A stretch of DNA of 64,000 nucleotides from positions 124,001 through 188,000 of the forward strand of contig JAFUDT010000004.1 of the NCBI GenBank assembly GCA_017464285.1, in the 5' to 3' direction. The stretch comes from Bacteroidales bacterium (GTDB lineage Bacteria; Bacteroidota; Bacteroidia; Bacteroidales; UBA1402). Below the pieces are notes generated by a model that saw only the letters and a program-made list of their open reading frames with translations, did no database searches and had not been told where the DNA came from. How positions within the stretch are numbered: position 1 is the stretch's first letter; every line of letters starts with the position of its first letter. Position numbers and translations under genes: made by a program. Positions 51,883-59,911 of this stretch are shown one piece after another.

Positions 51883-52404
51883 ATGATACAAGATTTGGTT
51901 AAAAAACTCAGAACCGTTCCCGACTATCCTACCAAGGGAATTCTTTTCTACGATGTAACCACCCTGTTCAAAGATCCCGATGCATTGCGCGAGATACTCG
52001 ATACATTATACGACACCTATAAGGACAAAGGTATCACCAAGGTGGTGGGCGTTGAGTCCCGGGGACTGGTGCTGGCTCCGGCGCTGGCCATCCGTCTGGG
52101 CGCCGGCTTCGTCCCGGCCCGCAAACCGGGGAAGCTGCCGGCAGAGACCCTTTCCGCTTCCTACCGGAAGGAGTATGGTTTTGACGGCATTGAGATTCAT
52201 AGGGATGCTCTCCAGCCCGACGATGTGGTGCTGGTACACGATGATTTGCTGGCAACGGGCGGCACCATCGGTGCCGTGGTCGATTTGGTCCGCCAGTTTG
52301 ACGTCAGGCAGGTATATGCCAATTTCATCATCGAGATAGATGCTCTCGACGGCCGCCGGCATATGTCCTCCGACGTAGAGGTTACGAGCTTGTTACATGT
52401 TTAG
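51883..52404 (+). CDS. apt: Adenine phosphoribosyltransferase
   Basis: This is a 173-residue enzyme from the ATG at 51883 (MIQDLVKKLRTVPDYPTKGI); a GTG at 51874 would add three residues and is better spaced from the AGGAGG at 51855. It makes AMP from adenine and PRPP. The PRPP loop is VVLVHDDLLATGGT, and VESRGLVLAPALAIRLGAGFVPARKPGKLP is the base-recognition region. It is followed after 23 bases by a purine permease, so uptake and salvage are linked. Confidence 0.95.
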   Translation: MIQDLVKKLRTVPDYPTKGILFYDVTTLFKDPDALREILDTLYDTYKDKGITKVVGVESRGLVLAPALAIRLGAGFVPARKPGKLPAETLSASYRKEYGFDGIEIHRDALQPDDVVLVHDDLLATGGTIGAVVDLVRQFDVRQVYANFIIEIDALDGRRHMSSDVEVTSLLHV

Positions 52405-52427
52405 TTAAACCCTATAATTTAATTTTT

Positions 52428-53750
52428 ATGAGTCCGTTTCTGAACAAAGCCTTTGGATTTGATCCGAAGCAGCACAATGTGCGCACAGAGATTATGGCGG
52501 GTGTCACCACCTTCCTGACGATGGCCTATATCCTGGCCGTCAATCCCGGTATTTTCAGTGCCCTCGACATGCCCGGCGGAGCTGTCTTTACTGCCACCGC
52601 GCTCGCAGCCATCGTGGGTACGCTCGTTATGGCATTATATGCCAAGAAGCCTTTCGGCCTTGCTCCCGGTATGGGCCTTAATGCCTTCTTTGTGTTTACC
52701 GTTTGCCTGGGCATGGGACATAGCTGGCAGTTCGCTCTGACGGCTGTGCTTATCGAAGGCCTGCTGTTCATCATTCTGACGGTCACCAAGGTCAGAACCT
52801 GGCTCGTCAATGCCATTCCCGGCACTCTGAAGAAAGCTATCGGCGCCGGTATAGGTCTGTTCATCGCCTTCATCGGCCTGCAGAATGCCGAGATCATTGT
52901 CAACAATGATGCTACCCTTATCTCTTTGGGCGATATCACCCACGGCAAGGCTCTTCTTGGTCTGATAGGCCTCTTTATCACCGCGGGCCTTGTGATGGCT
53001 AAAATCCGCGGAGGCATTCTGTGGGGTATCCTTATTACGGCCGCCCTGGGATTGGTCTTCAAGGATCCTGCCACGGGAGCAGCCATCACTACTCTTCCCA
53101 CGGGTGTTGTTTCACTTCCCGCCAGCCTCGATCCCATCTTCTTCAAATTCGAATGGGGACAGATTCTCAGCTGGGATATGCTGGCAGTGGTCTTCACCTT
53201 CCTCTTTATCGATATGTTTGACACCATGGGCACCATCATCGGTGTGCACCAGGGTGCCGGTCTCACGACCAAAGGCGAGGAAATCCCGGGCGTTGAAAAG
53301 ATGTTCCTGGCCGACTCCATCGCCACGGTGGCAGGTGCCTGCTTCGGAACCTCTACGACCACGACCTACGTGGAGAGCGCTGCAGGTGTCGGCGAAGGCG
53401 GCCGTACGGGCCTTACGGCCTTCTCCATTGCCGTCTGCTTTGCCCTTGCCCTGTTCCTGAGCCCGATCTTCTTGGCCATCCCCGGCGCAGCCACGGCTCC
53501 TGCCCTCATCATCGTAGGTGTCATGATGATGTCTTCGGTCAAGAGTATCCACTGGGAAGACTACTGCAGGGCTATTCCGGCGTTTATCACCATCATTATG
53601 ATGCCTTTGGCTTACAGTATTTCCGACGGTATTCTCCTGGGTGTCATATCTTACGTGATTTGCCATGCTATTGCCGGCCGCTTCAAGAGTATCAACATCA
53701 CGATGTGGATTCTCGCCATCTTGTTTATCTGCAAGTATATCTTCATATAA
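52428..53750 (+). CDS. NCS2 purine permease, AzgA/PbuG-type
   Basis: This 440-residue membrane protein has the 14-helix nucleobase/ascorbate transporter layout. The N-terminus RTEIMAGVTTFLTMAYIL and GLAPGMGLNAFFVFTVC, and later DMFDTMGTIIGV and GTSTTTTYVESAAGV, are the hallmark motifs of the AzgA-like hypoxanthine/adenine/guanine subgroup. It probably imports purine bases by proton symport. It follows apt and ends before a strong terminator. Confidence 0.94.
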   Translation: MSPFLNKAFGFDPKQHNVRTEIMAGVTTFLTMAYILAVNPGIFSALDMPGGAVFTATALAAIVGTLVMALYAKKPFGLAPGMGLNAFFVFTVCLGMGHSWQFALTAVLIEGLLFIILTVTKVRTWLVNAIPGTLKKAIGAGIGLFIAFIGLQNAEIIVNNDATLISLGDITHGKALLGLIGLFITAGLVMAKIRGGILWGILITAALGLVFKDPATGAAITTLPTGVVSLPASLDPIFFKFEWGQILSWDMLAVVFTFLFIDMFDTMGTIIGVHQGAGLTTKGEEIPGVEKMFLADSIATVAGACFGTSTTTTYVESAAGVGEGGRTGLTAFSIAVCFALALFLSPIFLAIPGAATAPALIIVGVMMMSSVKSIHWEDYCRAIPAFITIIMMPLAYSISDGILLGVISYVICHAIAGRFKSINITMWILAILFICKYIFI

Positions 53751-53779
53751 AAGCGTTCAATACCGTTAAAATCTGAAAG

Positions 53780-53817
53780 GAAGAGGAATCCCCATTGAGG
53801 AGGTTCCTCTTCTTTTG
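53780..53817 (+). terminator. Terminator after the purine permease gene
   Basis: AAGAGGAA (53781-53788) pairs with TTCCTCTT (53804-53811) and is followed by CTTTTG. It separates the purine salvage pair from the TSCPD gene. Confidence 0.7.
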
Positions 53818-53830
53818 AAATTACATCGCG

Positions 53831-54115
53831 ATGAAACAGACCACCTTTGCCACCTGGGGTACCTGCTCCAAGTTTATCGTTTTCGAACTGGACGATGCGC
53901 AGTGTGTTCATAACGTTCAGTTTCTGGGCGGATGTTCGGGCAACACCCAGGGTGTGTCCCGTCTGGTGGAAGGAGCAAAAGCCGAAGAAGTCATCCGCCG
54001 GCTAAAAGGGATACGCTGCGGCAGCAAAAAGACATCCTGCCCCGATCAGCTGGCACAGGCTCTCGAAAAAGAACTTTCCGCCAGGACTGACGACCGGTTG
54101 CCCGCAAAACAATAA
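53831..54115 (+). CDS. TSCPD-domain protein (TIGR03905-like)
   Basis: This 94-residue protein begins TFATWGTCSKFIVFELDD and has CSGNTQGVSRLVEGAKAEEVI and CGSKKTSCPDQLAQAL. The C-terminal TSCPD sequence names the domain, which is found fused to class II (cobalamin-dependent) ribonucleotide reductases and as stand-alone small proteins such as this one. Four cysteines could bind a metal. The function of stand-alone forms is unknown. It is seven bases before queC, so they are co-transcribed. Confidence 0.88.
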   Translation: MKQTTFATWGTCSKFIVFELDDAQCVHNVQFLGGCSGNTQGVSRLVEGAKAEEVIRRLKGIRCGSKKTSCPDQLAQALEKELSARTDDRLPAKQ

Positions 54116-54122
54116 ATGCCCA

Positions 54123-54791
54123 ATGACACAGTTCGCCACATGCAAAGATACACTGATAGTCCTTTCCGGTGGGATGGACTCCGTGACGATGCTTTACGAT
54201 TATCAGGACCGGATTGCGCTGGCTGTCTCTTTCGACTATGGCAGCAAGCACAATGCCCGGGAGATTCCTTTTGCACGCCTGCACTCACAACGCCTGGGCA
54301 TTCCTCATCTGGTGATTCCGCTCGATTTCATGCAGCGCTATTTCAGGTCGTCGCTACTGTTGGGCGGTGAGGCTATTCCCGAAGGCGATTATGCCGATGA
54401 AAACATGAAATCGACCGTCGTCCCTTTCCGCAACGGCATTATGCTATCCGTGGCTGCCGGCTTGGCTGAATCCCATGGACTGGCCCATGTGATGATCGCC
54501 AATCATGCCGGCGACCACGACATTTACCCCGACTGTCGGCCGGCTTTTATCGACAGTATGAACCAAGCTGTTCAGAATGGCACCTATGCACGCCTGTCGG
54601 TGGAGGCTCCCTATACCCATTTGACCAAGACCGACATAGCCTTTCGGGGCAAGGCCCTGGGCATCAATTATGCCGAAACATGGAGTTGCTATAAGGGCGG
54701 AGAAAAGCATTGTGGCCGCTGCGGAACCTGTCTGGAGCGCCGTGAAGCCCTGGCCGTCGCCGGTATTGAGGATTCCACGCTTTACGAATAG
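54123..54791 (+). CDS. queC: 7-cyano-7-deazaguanine synthase
   Basis: This 222-residue ATP-dependent enzyme turns 7-carboxy-7-deazaguanine into preQ0 for queuosine in tRNA. The PP-loop is LSGGMDS (14-20). The C-terminal zinc site is CYKGGEKHCGRCGTC with four cysteines. NHAGDHDIYPDCR is a conserved substrate segment. queD and queE are not in the window; folE at 10686 supplies the shared precursor. Confidence 0.96.
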   Translation: MTQFATCKDTLIVLSGGMDSVTMLYDYQDRIALAVSFDYGSKHNAREIPFARLHSQRLGIPHLVIPLDFMQRYFRSSLLLGGEAIPEGDYADENMKSTVVPFRNGIMLSVAAGLAESHGLAHVMIANHAGDHDIYPDCRPAFIDSMNQAVQNGTYARLSVEAPYTHLTKTDIAFRGKALGINYAETWSCYKGGEKHCGRCGTCLERREALAVAGIEDSTLYE

Positions 54792-54869
54792 TTACTGTTT
54801 TTTTAGGGGGTAGCGTCACTGCCTTCTGTCTGTATTCAAATACGGGGTTGTTAAAAGTCTCTTCTTTTT

Positions 54870-54899
54870 TTGTCGTTATGATGCGAGTCGCTATCTTTA
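54870..54899 (+). promoter_or_regulatory. Promoter of the pectate lyase gene
   Basis: TTG (54870-54872), 19 bases, TATCTTTA (54892-54899), one mismatch at the last position of the TAnnTTTG box. The leader is about 15-20 bases. Confidence 0.55.
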
Positions 54900-54918
54900 A
54901 GGCCTGACTCTAAATAGT

Positions 54919-56166
54919 ATGACGATGAAAACCACGTTGATCTTACTGCTGGCATTTATGGCCGGCCTGGGCCTGCAGGCGCAGCCCTTGGCTTTCCCCG
55001 GAGCGGAAGGCTTTGGTAAATATACTACAGGCGGTCGTGGCGGCCGGGTAATGATTGTCACCACGCTGGCCGACCGAGGACCGGGGAGTCTGCGGGAAGC
55101 CGTTGAGGCCGAAGGGCCCCGTATCGTGGTCTTCGAAGTGGACGGCGACATTCATTTGGAGACACCCCTGCGTATCAACAACGATGATATTACCATTGCC
55201 GGACAGAGTGCTCCGGGTGACGGTATCTGCCTGTGCGACCGTCCTCTGGTGGTCAATGCCAGCAATGTCATTGTCCGTTATCTCCGTTGCCGTCTGGGCG
55301 ACAAATACGAGCACGATGCCGATGCCGTGAGCGGAGGCAATTACGGCCAGAAGAACGTCATCCTCGATCATCTTAGCGCCTCCTGGTCAATTGATGAATG
55401 CCTGTCTATTTACAAGACCGAAAATCTCACCGTGCAGTGGTGCCTGATTGCCAGCAGTCTGCGCAATTCCAAACATACCAAGGGCCAGCATGGCTTCGGC
55501 GGCATCTGGGGCGGTAAAAATGCCACCTTCCATCACAACCTGCTGGCACATCATTCCAGCCGTAATCCGCGCTTTTCCTCAGTCGAGGGCACGGAAAATG
55601 TCGATTATCGGGCCAATGTGGTCTACAACTGGGGTTACAAGGCCGCCTACGGCGGCGGACGCAACGGACGGATCAATTTCTGTCAGAACTATTATAAGCC
55701 CGGACCCGGCACCAAGAATCCGACTCGCATACTCGATGTCTCGGACGACGGTACCAGCCGCTACTTCGTGAACGGCAATTTCATCGAGGGACAGCCGGCT
55801 GCCACGGCCGACAACCGCCTGGCTGTCGGCGGCGGCAACCCTCACGAAGCTGTGGTCGATCAGGAGTTCCCCCGTATGCCCTTCAAGGTGGAGTCTTCTC
55901 CGTCAGCCCTGCTGAAGAGCGTTCTGAGGAATGTCGGTTGCAGCCGCTCACGCGACAGTTTCGACAGGGCAGTGGTCAGTCAGGTGCGTAAAGGCACAGC
56001 TCCTTGGGGAGATCAGGGTTTTGTCGATACCCCCGAGGACTGCGGCGGCTATCCTGTCTTGCGTCACCGCACCGCCCGTCCCGACCTCAATCGCAACGGT
56101 ATTCCCGATGCCCTCGAAAACCGCTATTCCGACATTGAGGACTACCTGAATTCGTTGGTGAAATAG
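54919..56166 (+). CDS. Secreted pectate lyase (PL1-like)
   Basis: This is a 415-residue protein with a signal peptide (MKTTLILLLAFMAGLGLQAQ from the second ATG at 54925; the ATG at 54919 is equally possible). The right-handed beta-helix is of the bacterial pectate lyase group found in Bacteroidota: FPGAEGFGKYTTGGRGGRV at the start, GPGSLREAVEAEGPRIVVFEVDG, and NVILDHLSASWSIDE with likely Ca-binding acids. The C-terminus PDLNRNGIPDALENRYSD looks like a single EF-hand/TSP3-type calcium loop. It would cut de-esterified homogalacturonan and yield unsaturated uronides for the GH105 enzyme at 7856. No SusC/SusD pair is adjacent. A decayed gene fragment follows immediately. Confidence 0.88.
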   Translation: MTMKTTLILLLAFMAGLGLQAQPLAFPGAEGFGKYTTGGRGGRVMIVTTLADRGPGSLREAVEAEGPRIVVFEVDGDIHLETPLRINNDDITIAGQSAPGDGICLCDRPLVVNASNVIVRYLRCRLGDKYEHDADAVSGGNYGQKNVILDHLSASWSIDECLSIYKTENLTVQWCLIASSLRNSKHTKGQHGFGGIWGGKNATFHHNLLAHHSSRNPRFSSVEGTENVDYRANVVYNWGYKAAYGGGRNGRINFCQNYYKPGPGTKNPTRILDVSDDGTSRYFVNGNFIEGQPAATADNRLAVGGGNPHEAVVDQEFPRMPFKVESSPSALLKSVLRNVGCSRSRDSFDRAVVSQVRKGTAPWGDQGFVDTPEDCGGYPVLRHRTARPDLNRNGIPDALENRYSDIEDYLNSLVK

Positions 56167-56454
56167 ATGAATCGGGGAGTTTGCGCGCACGGGCGAAACT
56201 ATCCCCTCGCCGCTACGTCTGTGATGCGCTATAATTACAGCGAGTGGGGCAGTGCATGGTCGTTCAGCACCCAGAACGCTAACTACTACATCTCCTTCAA
56301 TGTCAAGAGCGAGGACCGCGAGTCGCCTGTCGGTAATTTCTCCTTCGTGGATATGACGAACTCCAACAGCGAATAACACTGTCATGCTGAATGCCAATGT
56401 GTTGGCTGATGACGGTAACGTGTACGCCATCATGAGTTTGACAGTATCCTGATA
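56167..56454 (+). pseudogene. Probable remnant of a beta-rich secreted protein
   Basis: After the pectate lyase stop a frame reads SAWSFSTQNANYYISFNVKS and PVGNFSFVDM until a TAA at 56374-56376. The same frame then continues and ends LADDGNVYAIMSLTVS with TGA at 56452-56454; the part in between (56372-56400) reads more sensibly in the +1 frame as ANNTVMLNAN. Alternating hydrophobic residues suggest strands of a beta-sandwich domain. The most likely explanation is the 3' end of a surface protein gene carrying a stop or two compensating indels, with its 5' part lost. I cannot name the family. Confidence 0.4.
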
Positions 56455-56635
56455 ATATCAAACAAAAAGTGGTTTTTTGCAGGCGTGTGTTACGTTGAAG
56501 AATGTTTGTGATTTGCCGGTCTTGGCTGTCAGCTGTCTTCTTATTGCTTCTCCCGCCAGGAGTGTCAGTGCTGCAGTTTCGGATTGCCGCAATGTATTGC
56601 TGTCGTTCATTTCTTTGTGCTGAATGTCGTCAGTG
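56455..56635. other. Non-coding stretch upstream of the orphan CRISPR repeat
   Basis: I see no gene, promoter or repeat copy here. The plus-strand frame starting at 56502 is not supported; its downstream part reads through the CRISPR repeat. Confidence 0.5.
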
Positions 56636-56667
56636 GTTTCAATCCACGCGCCCGCAGGGGGCGCGAC
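56636..56667 (-). CRISPR. Single orphan type I-C CRISPR repeat
   Basis: These 32 bases begin GTTTCAATCCACGCG and end GGGGGCGCGAC. In the opposite strand they read GTCGCGCC...GTGGATTGAAAC, the classic form and exact length of type I-C repeats, including the GC-rich hairpin and the ATTGAAAC end. No second copy is found in the flanking 100 bases and no cas gene is in the window, so it is not an array. It lies between a decayed gene and a terminator. Confidence 0.8.
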
Positions 56668-56707
56668 CTCGGGCAGGGAGGGGCAATCCTTGTTATGGCT
56701 ACGATAA

Positions 56708-56742
56708 TATAAAACGGCAGAAAACTTCTGTCCTCTGCCGTT
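56708..56742 (-). terminator. Terminator of the conserved secreted protein gene
   Basis: AACGGCAGA (56713-56721) and TCTGCCGTT (56734-56742) pair over a 12-base loop. On the minus strand the hairpin is followed by TTTTATATT, downstream of the gene ending at 56780. Confidence 0.75.
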
Positions 56743-56779
56743 CGGTTTCTGGTTAGTCTGTCCAATATCCTTGCCGGGT

Positions 56780-57331
56780 TTATTTCTCCTTGGGATGCAG
56801 CTTACGGTAGATTTTCATGGAGCTCATCAGGTTTCTGAATTCCCCTTTTGAAATTTGAGCCACGCGGAGGTATTTGTCGCGTTCGATGGTAAATTCCACA
56901 TAACGGGAGAACAGCTGTTTGCCTGAGTAAACCTTGACAAACTCTGTGTCTTCTTTGGGCTGGAGAGGGTTGAGACAGCCGAGTACCTCGTTGACAGAGC
57001 CTTTTGGCATCTTAAAGAAATCGTAAAGGGTCTCCAGCGTTTTCATGGCTTCGTCCAGCGAGGTCCCGAGCGGAATAAAGAGCTCCGAAACAGGATCGGC
57101 ATAGACTTGGATGATTCTGTTGCCGATGGCCATCTGTCCGACAGAGAGATAATAGAGTGTCTCTCCTTCCTGGGGTATGGAGAAGACTTCCAAAGAGGTG
57201 GTCTCTTCATCGGGGCCGACCTCGACCAGTGTGTTTCTGCTGAAAAGGAGGCTACTCATTGCCTGTACAGAGGTCGTCAGGGACATGACAGCCAGGAGCA
57301 GGATCGTGATAGTTTGCTTCAGATATTTCAT
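56780..57331 (-). CDS. Conserved secreted protein of unknown function (Bacteroidales)
   Basis: This is a 183-residue protein from the ATG complementary to 57329-57331, with a signal peptide (MKYLKQTITILLLAVMSLTTSVQA). The mature part has the segments SRNTLVEVGPDEETTSLEVF, IIQVYADPVSELFIPLGTS and LFSRYVEFTIERDKYLRVA. I recall similar proteins in Bacteroides as single-copy hypothetical genes; no domain name or function comes to mind. It has a terminator downstream and lies after another terminator, so it is a single-gene unit. Confidence 0.75.
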   Translation of the reverse strand: MKYLKQTITILLLAVMSLTTSVQAMSSLLFSRNTLVEVGPDEETTSLEVFSIPQEGETLYYLSVGQMAIGNRIIQVYADPVSELFIPLGTSLDEAMKTLETLYDFFKMPKGSVNEVLGCLNPLQPKEDTEFVKVYSGKQLFSRYVEFTIERDKYLRVAQISKGEFRNLMSSMKIYRKLHPKEK

Positions 57332-57376
57332 AGCTGTGGTTTTTGTTCGGGCAAAAATACACAATAGGAAGTAAAA

Positions 57377-57409
57377 CACAAAAAGAGGCCTTCCCCTTTT
57401 GGGAAGGCC
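57377..57409 (-). terminator. Terminator of the GT2 gene
   Basis: GGCCTTCCC (57387-57395) and GGGAAGGCC (57401-57409) form a 9-bp stem with a five-base loop; on the minus strand it is followed by TCTTTTTGTG. It lies eight bases after the stop of the gene at 57417. Confidence 0.88.
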
Positions 57410-57416
57410 GGCAAAA

Positions 57417-58790
57417 CTACCGCGATACCTGGCCGGAGGCCTGTCTGCGTGCCGCCATTTCCATCTGGAAGAGCTGCTCGCGGATTTGGACAAGCAGCTC
57501 AATAGCAGCCTCTTCAAGCCGGGCATGGTGGAACTCTGTGACAAGTTTCGGGACTGTCTGGCCGTCCAGTAGGGGAGCGAAGTGCCGGGCAAACACTTTC
57601 AGATTCTCGTCCAGGGCTCGGGCGTCAGACTCGCAAAAACGGGCCTCAGAGTCGCAGATTCGGGTTGGAGATTCGAGGCTGACCGCTTCCGAAGCCGACG
57701 GTGGCGTGGCTGTCATGAGCTGCTGCTTGAGAAACTGGAGGATGCGCAGGGCATCGGCTTTCTCGTGGAAGGCCCGGACAAAGTGGGGCAGATCCTTGAA
57801 ATTCTCCCGCAATGGCTGCCAGGGAGACGTTTCCTTGAACTGTGCGGCCAGAAAATCCAGAAAAGGCTGGCGTATGTCGTGACGAAAGAGTTCGGGCAGC
57901 AGCTCATAGGCACGACGGACTTCATCGAACAGTGCGGGAGGATATACCGGGTAGCTGTGCCAGTCGCCCCGGTTGCCTTTGATCAGTGCCGGTCCGGTGC
58001 CGAAGCCGACGCGCGTGGAGAGCCGGGCCGAGGGATAGACACATTGTCCGTTCCAGTGTAGCACCTCTCCGTGCTTGCAGAATTTCTGCAGCAGGTAGAA
58101 ATCTTCGCCGCTTTTGGCCGGGGTCATGCCGCCCACACGGCAATAACTGCGGCAGGGAAAGACCAGCGCCGACCCCAAAGCCGTAAAGGCGTAGGGGGAG
58201 CCGATGCGCAGCATGTTCAGATGATAGCAGCGCATGTAGATCTCGTAGTGCAGGATGGCCCGGTCGTTGCCCAGGCCGAGCGGGTGATAATAGGGCACGG
58301 CCAGGGCCATGGCCGTGGGACGGGCCCGGAAACTCCCGATCAGGCTTTGCAGGTAGCCTGTTGCGATATGGGTATCTGCATCTAAGCTGACAATCAGGTC
58401 GTCGGGAGAAGCCGTTTTCACTATGGCTTCGAACAGGGTTTTGCGGGCCATGCCGACTCCGTATTGCCGCCCCTGCCAGCCTCTTCCACGGCTACTGCGG
58501 TCAATAAGGATCACCCGACAGTCGGCGTGATGTCGGCGGCAGTCGATTTCCGTCCTTTCAGCAGAAGGCTGTCCGGGGCGATAGTCGCCCAATTTCCGCA
58601 GATATTCCATCGTCCGGCGGTTGCTTTCACAGATGTCGGGCTGTGAAAGCCAATAGTCCTCTGGCTGATTGACACAGACGTAGACGTGCATGGAACAGTC
58701 TGCCTCCTGACTGAACAAGGCAGCCATGGTTCGAGGCAGGTAATCGGCCTCGTCCATGGCTGGTATAGCGATATAGATAACGGGTTTCAT
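57417..58790 (-). CDS. Family 2 glycosyltransferase-like protein with C-terminal heptad repeats
   Basis: This is a 457-residue protein from the ATG complementary to 58788-58790 (MKPVIYIAIPAMDEADYLP). The GT-A part (about residues 1-260) contains IVSLDADTHIATGYLQSL, with the DxD-type site, and GGMTPAKSGEDFYLLQKF. A helical region follows. Near residues 370-395 the protein holds a seven-residue unit repeated three to four times (VSLESPT, RICDSEA, RFCESDA, RALDENL), encoded by 21-bp tandem repeats at 57619-57681. No membrane segment is apparent. The substrate is unknown. It is separated from trpS by 35 bases. Confidence 0.78.
   Translation of the reverse strand: MKPVIYIAIPAMDEADYLPRTMAALFSQEADCSMHVYVCVNQPEDYWLSQPDICESNRRTMEYLRKLGDYRPGQPSAERTEIDCRRHHADCRVILIDRSSRGRGWQGRQYGVGMARKTLFEAIVKTASPDDLIVSLDADTHIATGYLQSLIGSFRARPTAMALAVPYYHPLGLGNDRAILHYEIYMRCYHLNMLRIGSPYAFTALGSALVFPCRSYCRVGGMTPAKSGEDFYLLQKFCKHGEVLHWNGQCVYPSARLSTRVGFGTGPALIKGNRGDWHSYPVYPPALFDEVRRAYELLPELFRHDIRQPFLDFLAAQFKETSPWQPLRENFKDLPHFVRAFHEKADALRILQFLKQQLMTATPPSASEAVSLESPTRICDSEARFCESDARALDENLKVFARHFAPLLDGQTVPKLVTEFHHARLEEAAIELLVQIREQLFQMEMAARRQASGQVSR
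57619..57681 (-). repeat. Three imperfect 21-bp tandem repeats inside the GT2 gene
   Basis: On the plus strand the units at 57619, 57640 and 57661 each start CGGG and share TCAGA-TCGCA or a close variant. The period of 21 keeps the frame and adds seven residues per copy. A fourth, weaker unit follows towards 57700. Confidence 0.7.
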
Positions 58791-58825
58791 GAGCGGACGT
58801 CTCAGCACAGAGAATCGGGCGCCGT

Positions 58826-59818
58826 TCAGAAGGGTTTGATCCCCATAATCTCGCGCACTTCGCGAACGGTCTTGGAGGCGCTCTCGCGGGCCTTCTCCGC
58901 ACCGTCTACCGTAACGCGATGCAGGTATTCTTCGTTGTTGCAGATGTCCAGATAGCGTTCCCTGATGGGGGTGGTAAAGGCAATGATATCAGCTGCCAGC
59001 TGTTTTTTCAGGTCGCCGTAGCGAATTTCGCAGCTGTTCCATTTGTCGTTGAAATACTCAACCGTATCAGGTGTAGACACTACTTTGAGCAGCGTGAACA
59101 GGTTTTCGATATAGTCGGGCTTGGGTGAATCGGGTGCTGTCGGACCTTGGTCGGTGAGCGCTTTCATCACTTTTTTCTGGATTACCTTCGGCTCGTCGCA
59201 AAGATAAATGCAGTTGCCTTCCGACTTGCCCATTTTGCCGCTGCCGTCGAGCCCTGGAATCTTGATGAGCTCTTCACCGAAATTATAGGCGGTGGGTTCC
59301 TTGAAGTATTCCACTCCGTAGAGACCGTTGAACCGGCGGGCAAAGCGGCGGGTCAGTTCCAGATGCTGTTCCTGGTCCTTGCCCACGGGTACCTTGTCGG
59401 CCCGATGTACCAGAATGTCGGCGGCCATGAGCGTCGGATAGGTCAGCAGGCCGGCATTGACGTTCTCAGGCTGTTTGCGGGCCTTTTCCTTGAAAGAGAC
59501 GGTTTTGGACAGCTCTCCTAGGTAGGCGTGCATATTGAGCAGCAGATAGAGTTCGACGGTCTCGGGCACATCGCTCTGAACATATAGGGTGGCCACCTCC
59601 GGGTCGAGCCCGCAGGCCAGATATTCGCACAGGATGTCCTTGACGTTGTCGTGCAGGGCACGTGGGTCGGGATGGGTGGTCAGCGAGTGATAGTCGGCAA
59701 TGAAGAAGAAACAGCGGTTCTCGTGCTGCATGCGGACGAAGTTGCGCAGGGCTCCGAAATAATTGCCCAGGTGAAGATGTCCGGTCGAGCGGATGCCGCT
59801 CAGTACTGTATCTGCCAT
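58826..59818 (-). CDS. trpS: Tryptophanyl-tRNA synthetase
   Basis: This 330-residue class I synthetase charges tRNA-Trp. The HIGH-type motif is GHLHLGNYFGAL near residue 13 and the KMSKS-type motif is KMGKSEGN near residue 195. MAADILVHRADKVPVGKDQEQHLE is the typical tryptophan/adenylate region. Length is normal. It is preceded by a terminator and followed by the GT2 gene. Confidence 0.97.
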   Translation of the reverse strand: MADTVLSGIRSTGHLHLGNYFGALRNFVRMQHENRCFFFIADYHSLTTHPDPRALHDNVKDILCEYLACGLDPEVATLYVQSDVPETVELYLLLNMHAYLGELSKTVSFKEKARKQPENVNAGLLTYPTLMAADILVHRADKVPVGKDQEQHLELTRRFARRFNGLYGVEYFKEPTAYNFGEELIKIPGLDGSGKMGKSEGNCIYLCDEPKVIQKKVMKALTDQGPTAPDSPKPDYIENLFTLLKVVSTPDTVEYFNDKWNSCEIRYGDLKKQLAADIIAFTTPIRERYLDICNNEEYLHRVTVDGAEKARESASKTVREVREIMGIKPF

Positions 59819-59856
59819 GGTGATAAAAGCTATAAGATTAAACTATGGAAAGGGTA

Positions 59857-59893
59857 AAAAAAGAGACTCACTTGGCATCATGAGTCTCTTTTT
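59857..59893. terminator. Bidirectional-looking terminator between secDF and trpS
   Basis: AAAAAGAGACTCA (59858-59870) and TGAGTCTCTTTTT (59881-59893) form a long stem with a ten-base loop and T runs on both strands. It lies 18 bases after the secDF stop and mainly terminates that minus-strand transcript. Confidence 0.88.
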
Positions 59894-59911
59894 ATGAATC
59901 AGATCCGAAGA

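Noticed and set aside
56502-56756. Open frame of 84 codons across the CRISPR repeat
   Set aside because: Its middle part (FQSTRPQGARP) is the well-known translation product of type I-C repeats, and the rest has no protein-like features.
56500-56760. A CRISPR array
   Set aside because: Only one repeat copy is present; no second copy occurs at spacer distance on either side and no cas genes are in the window.
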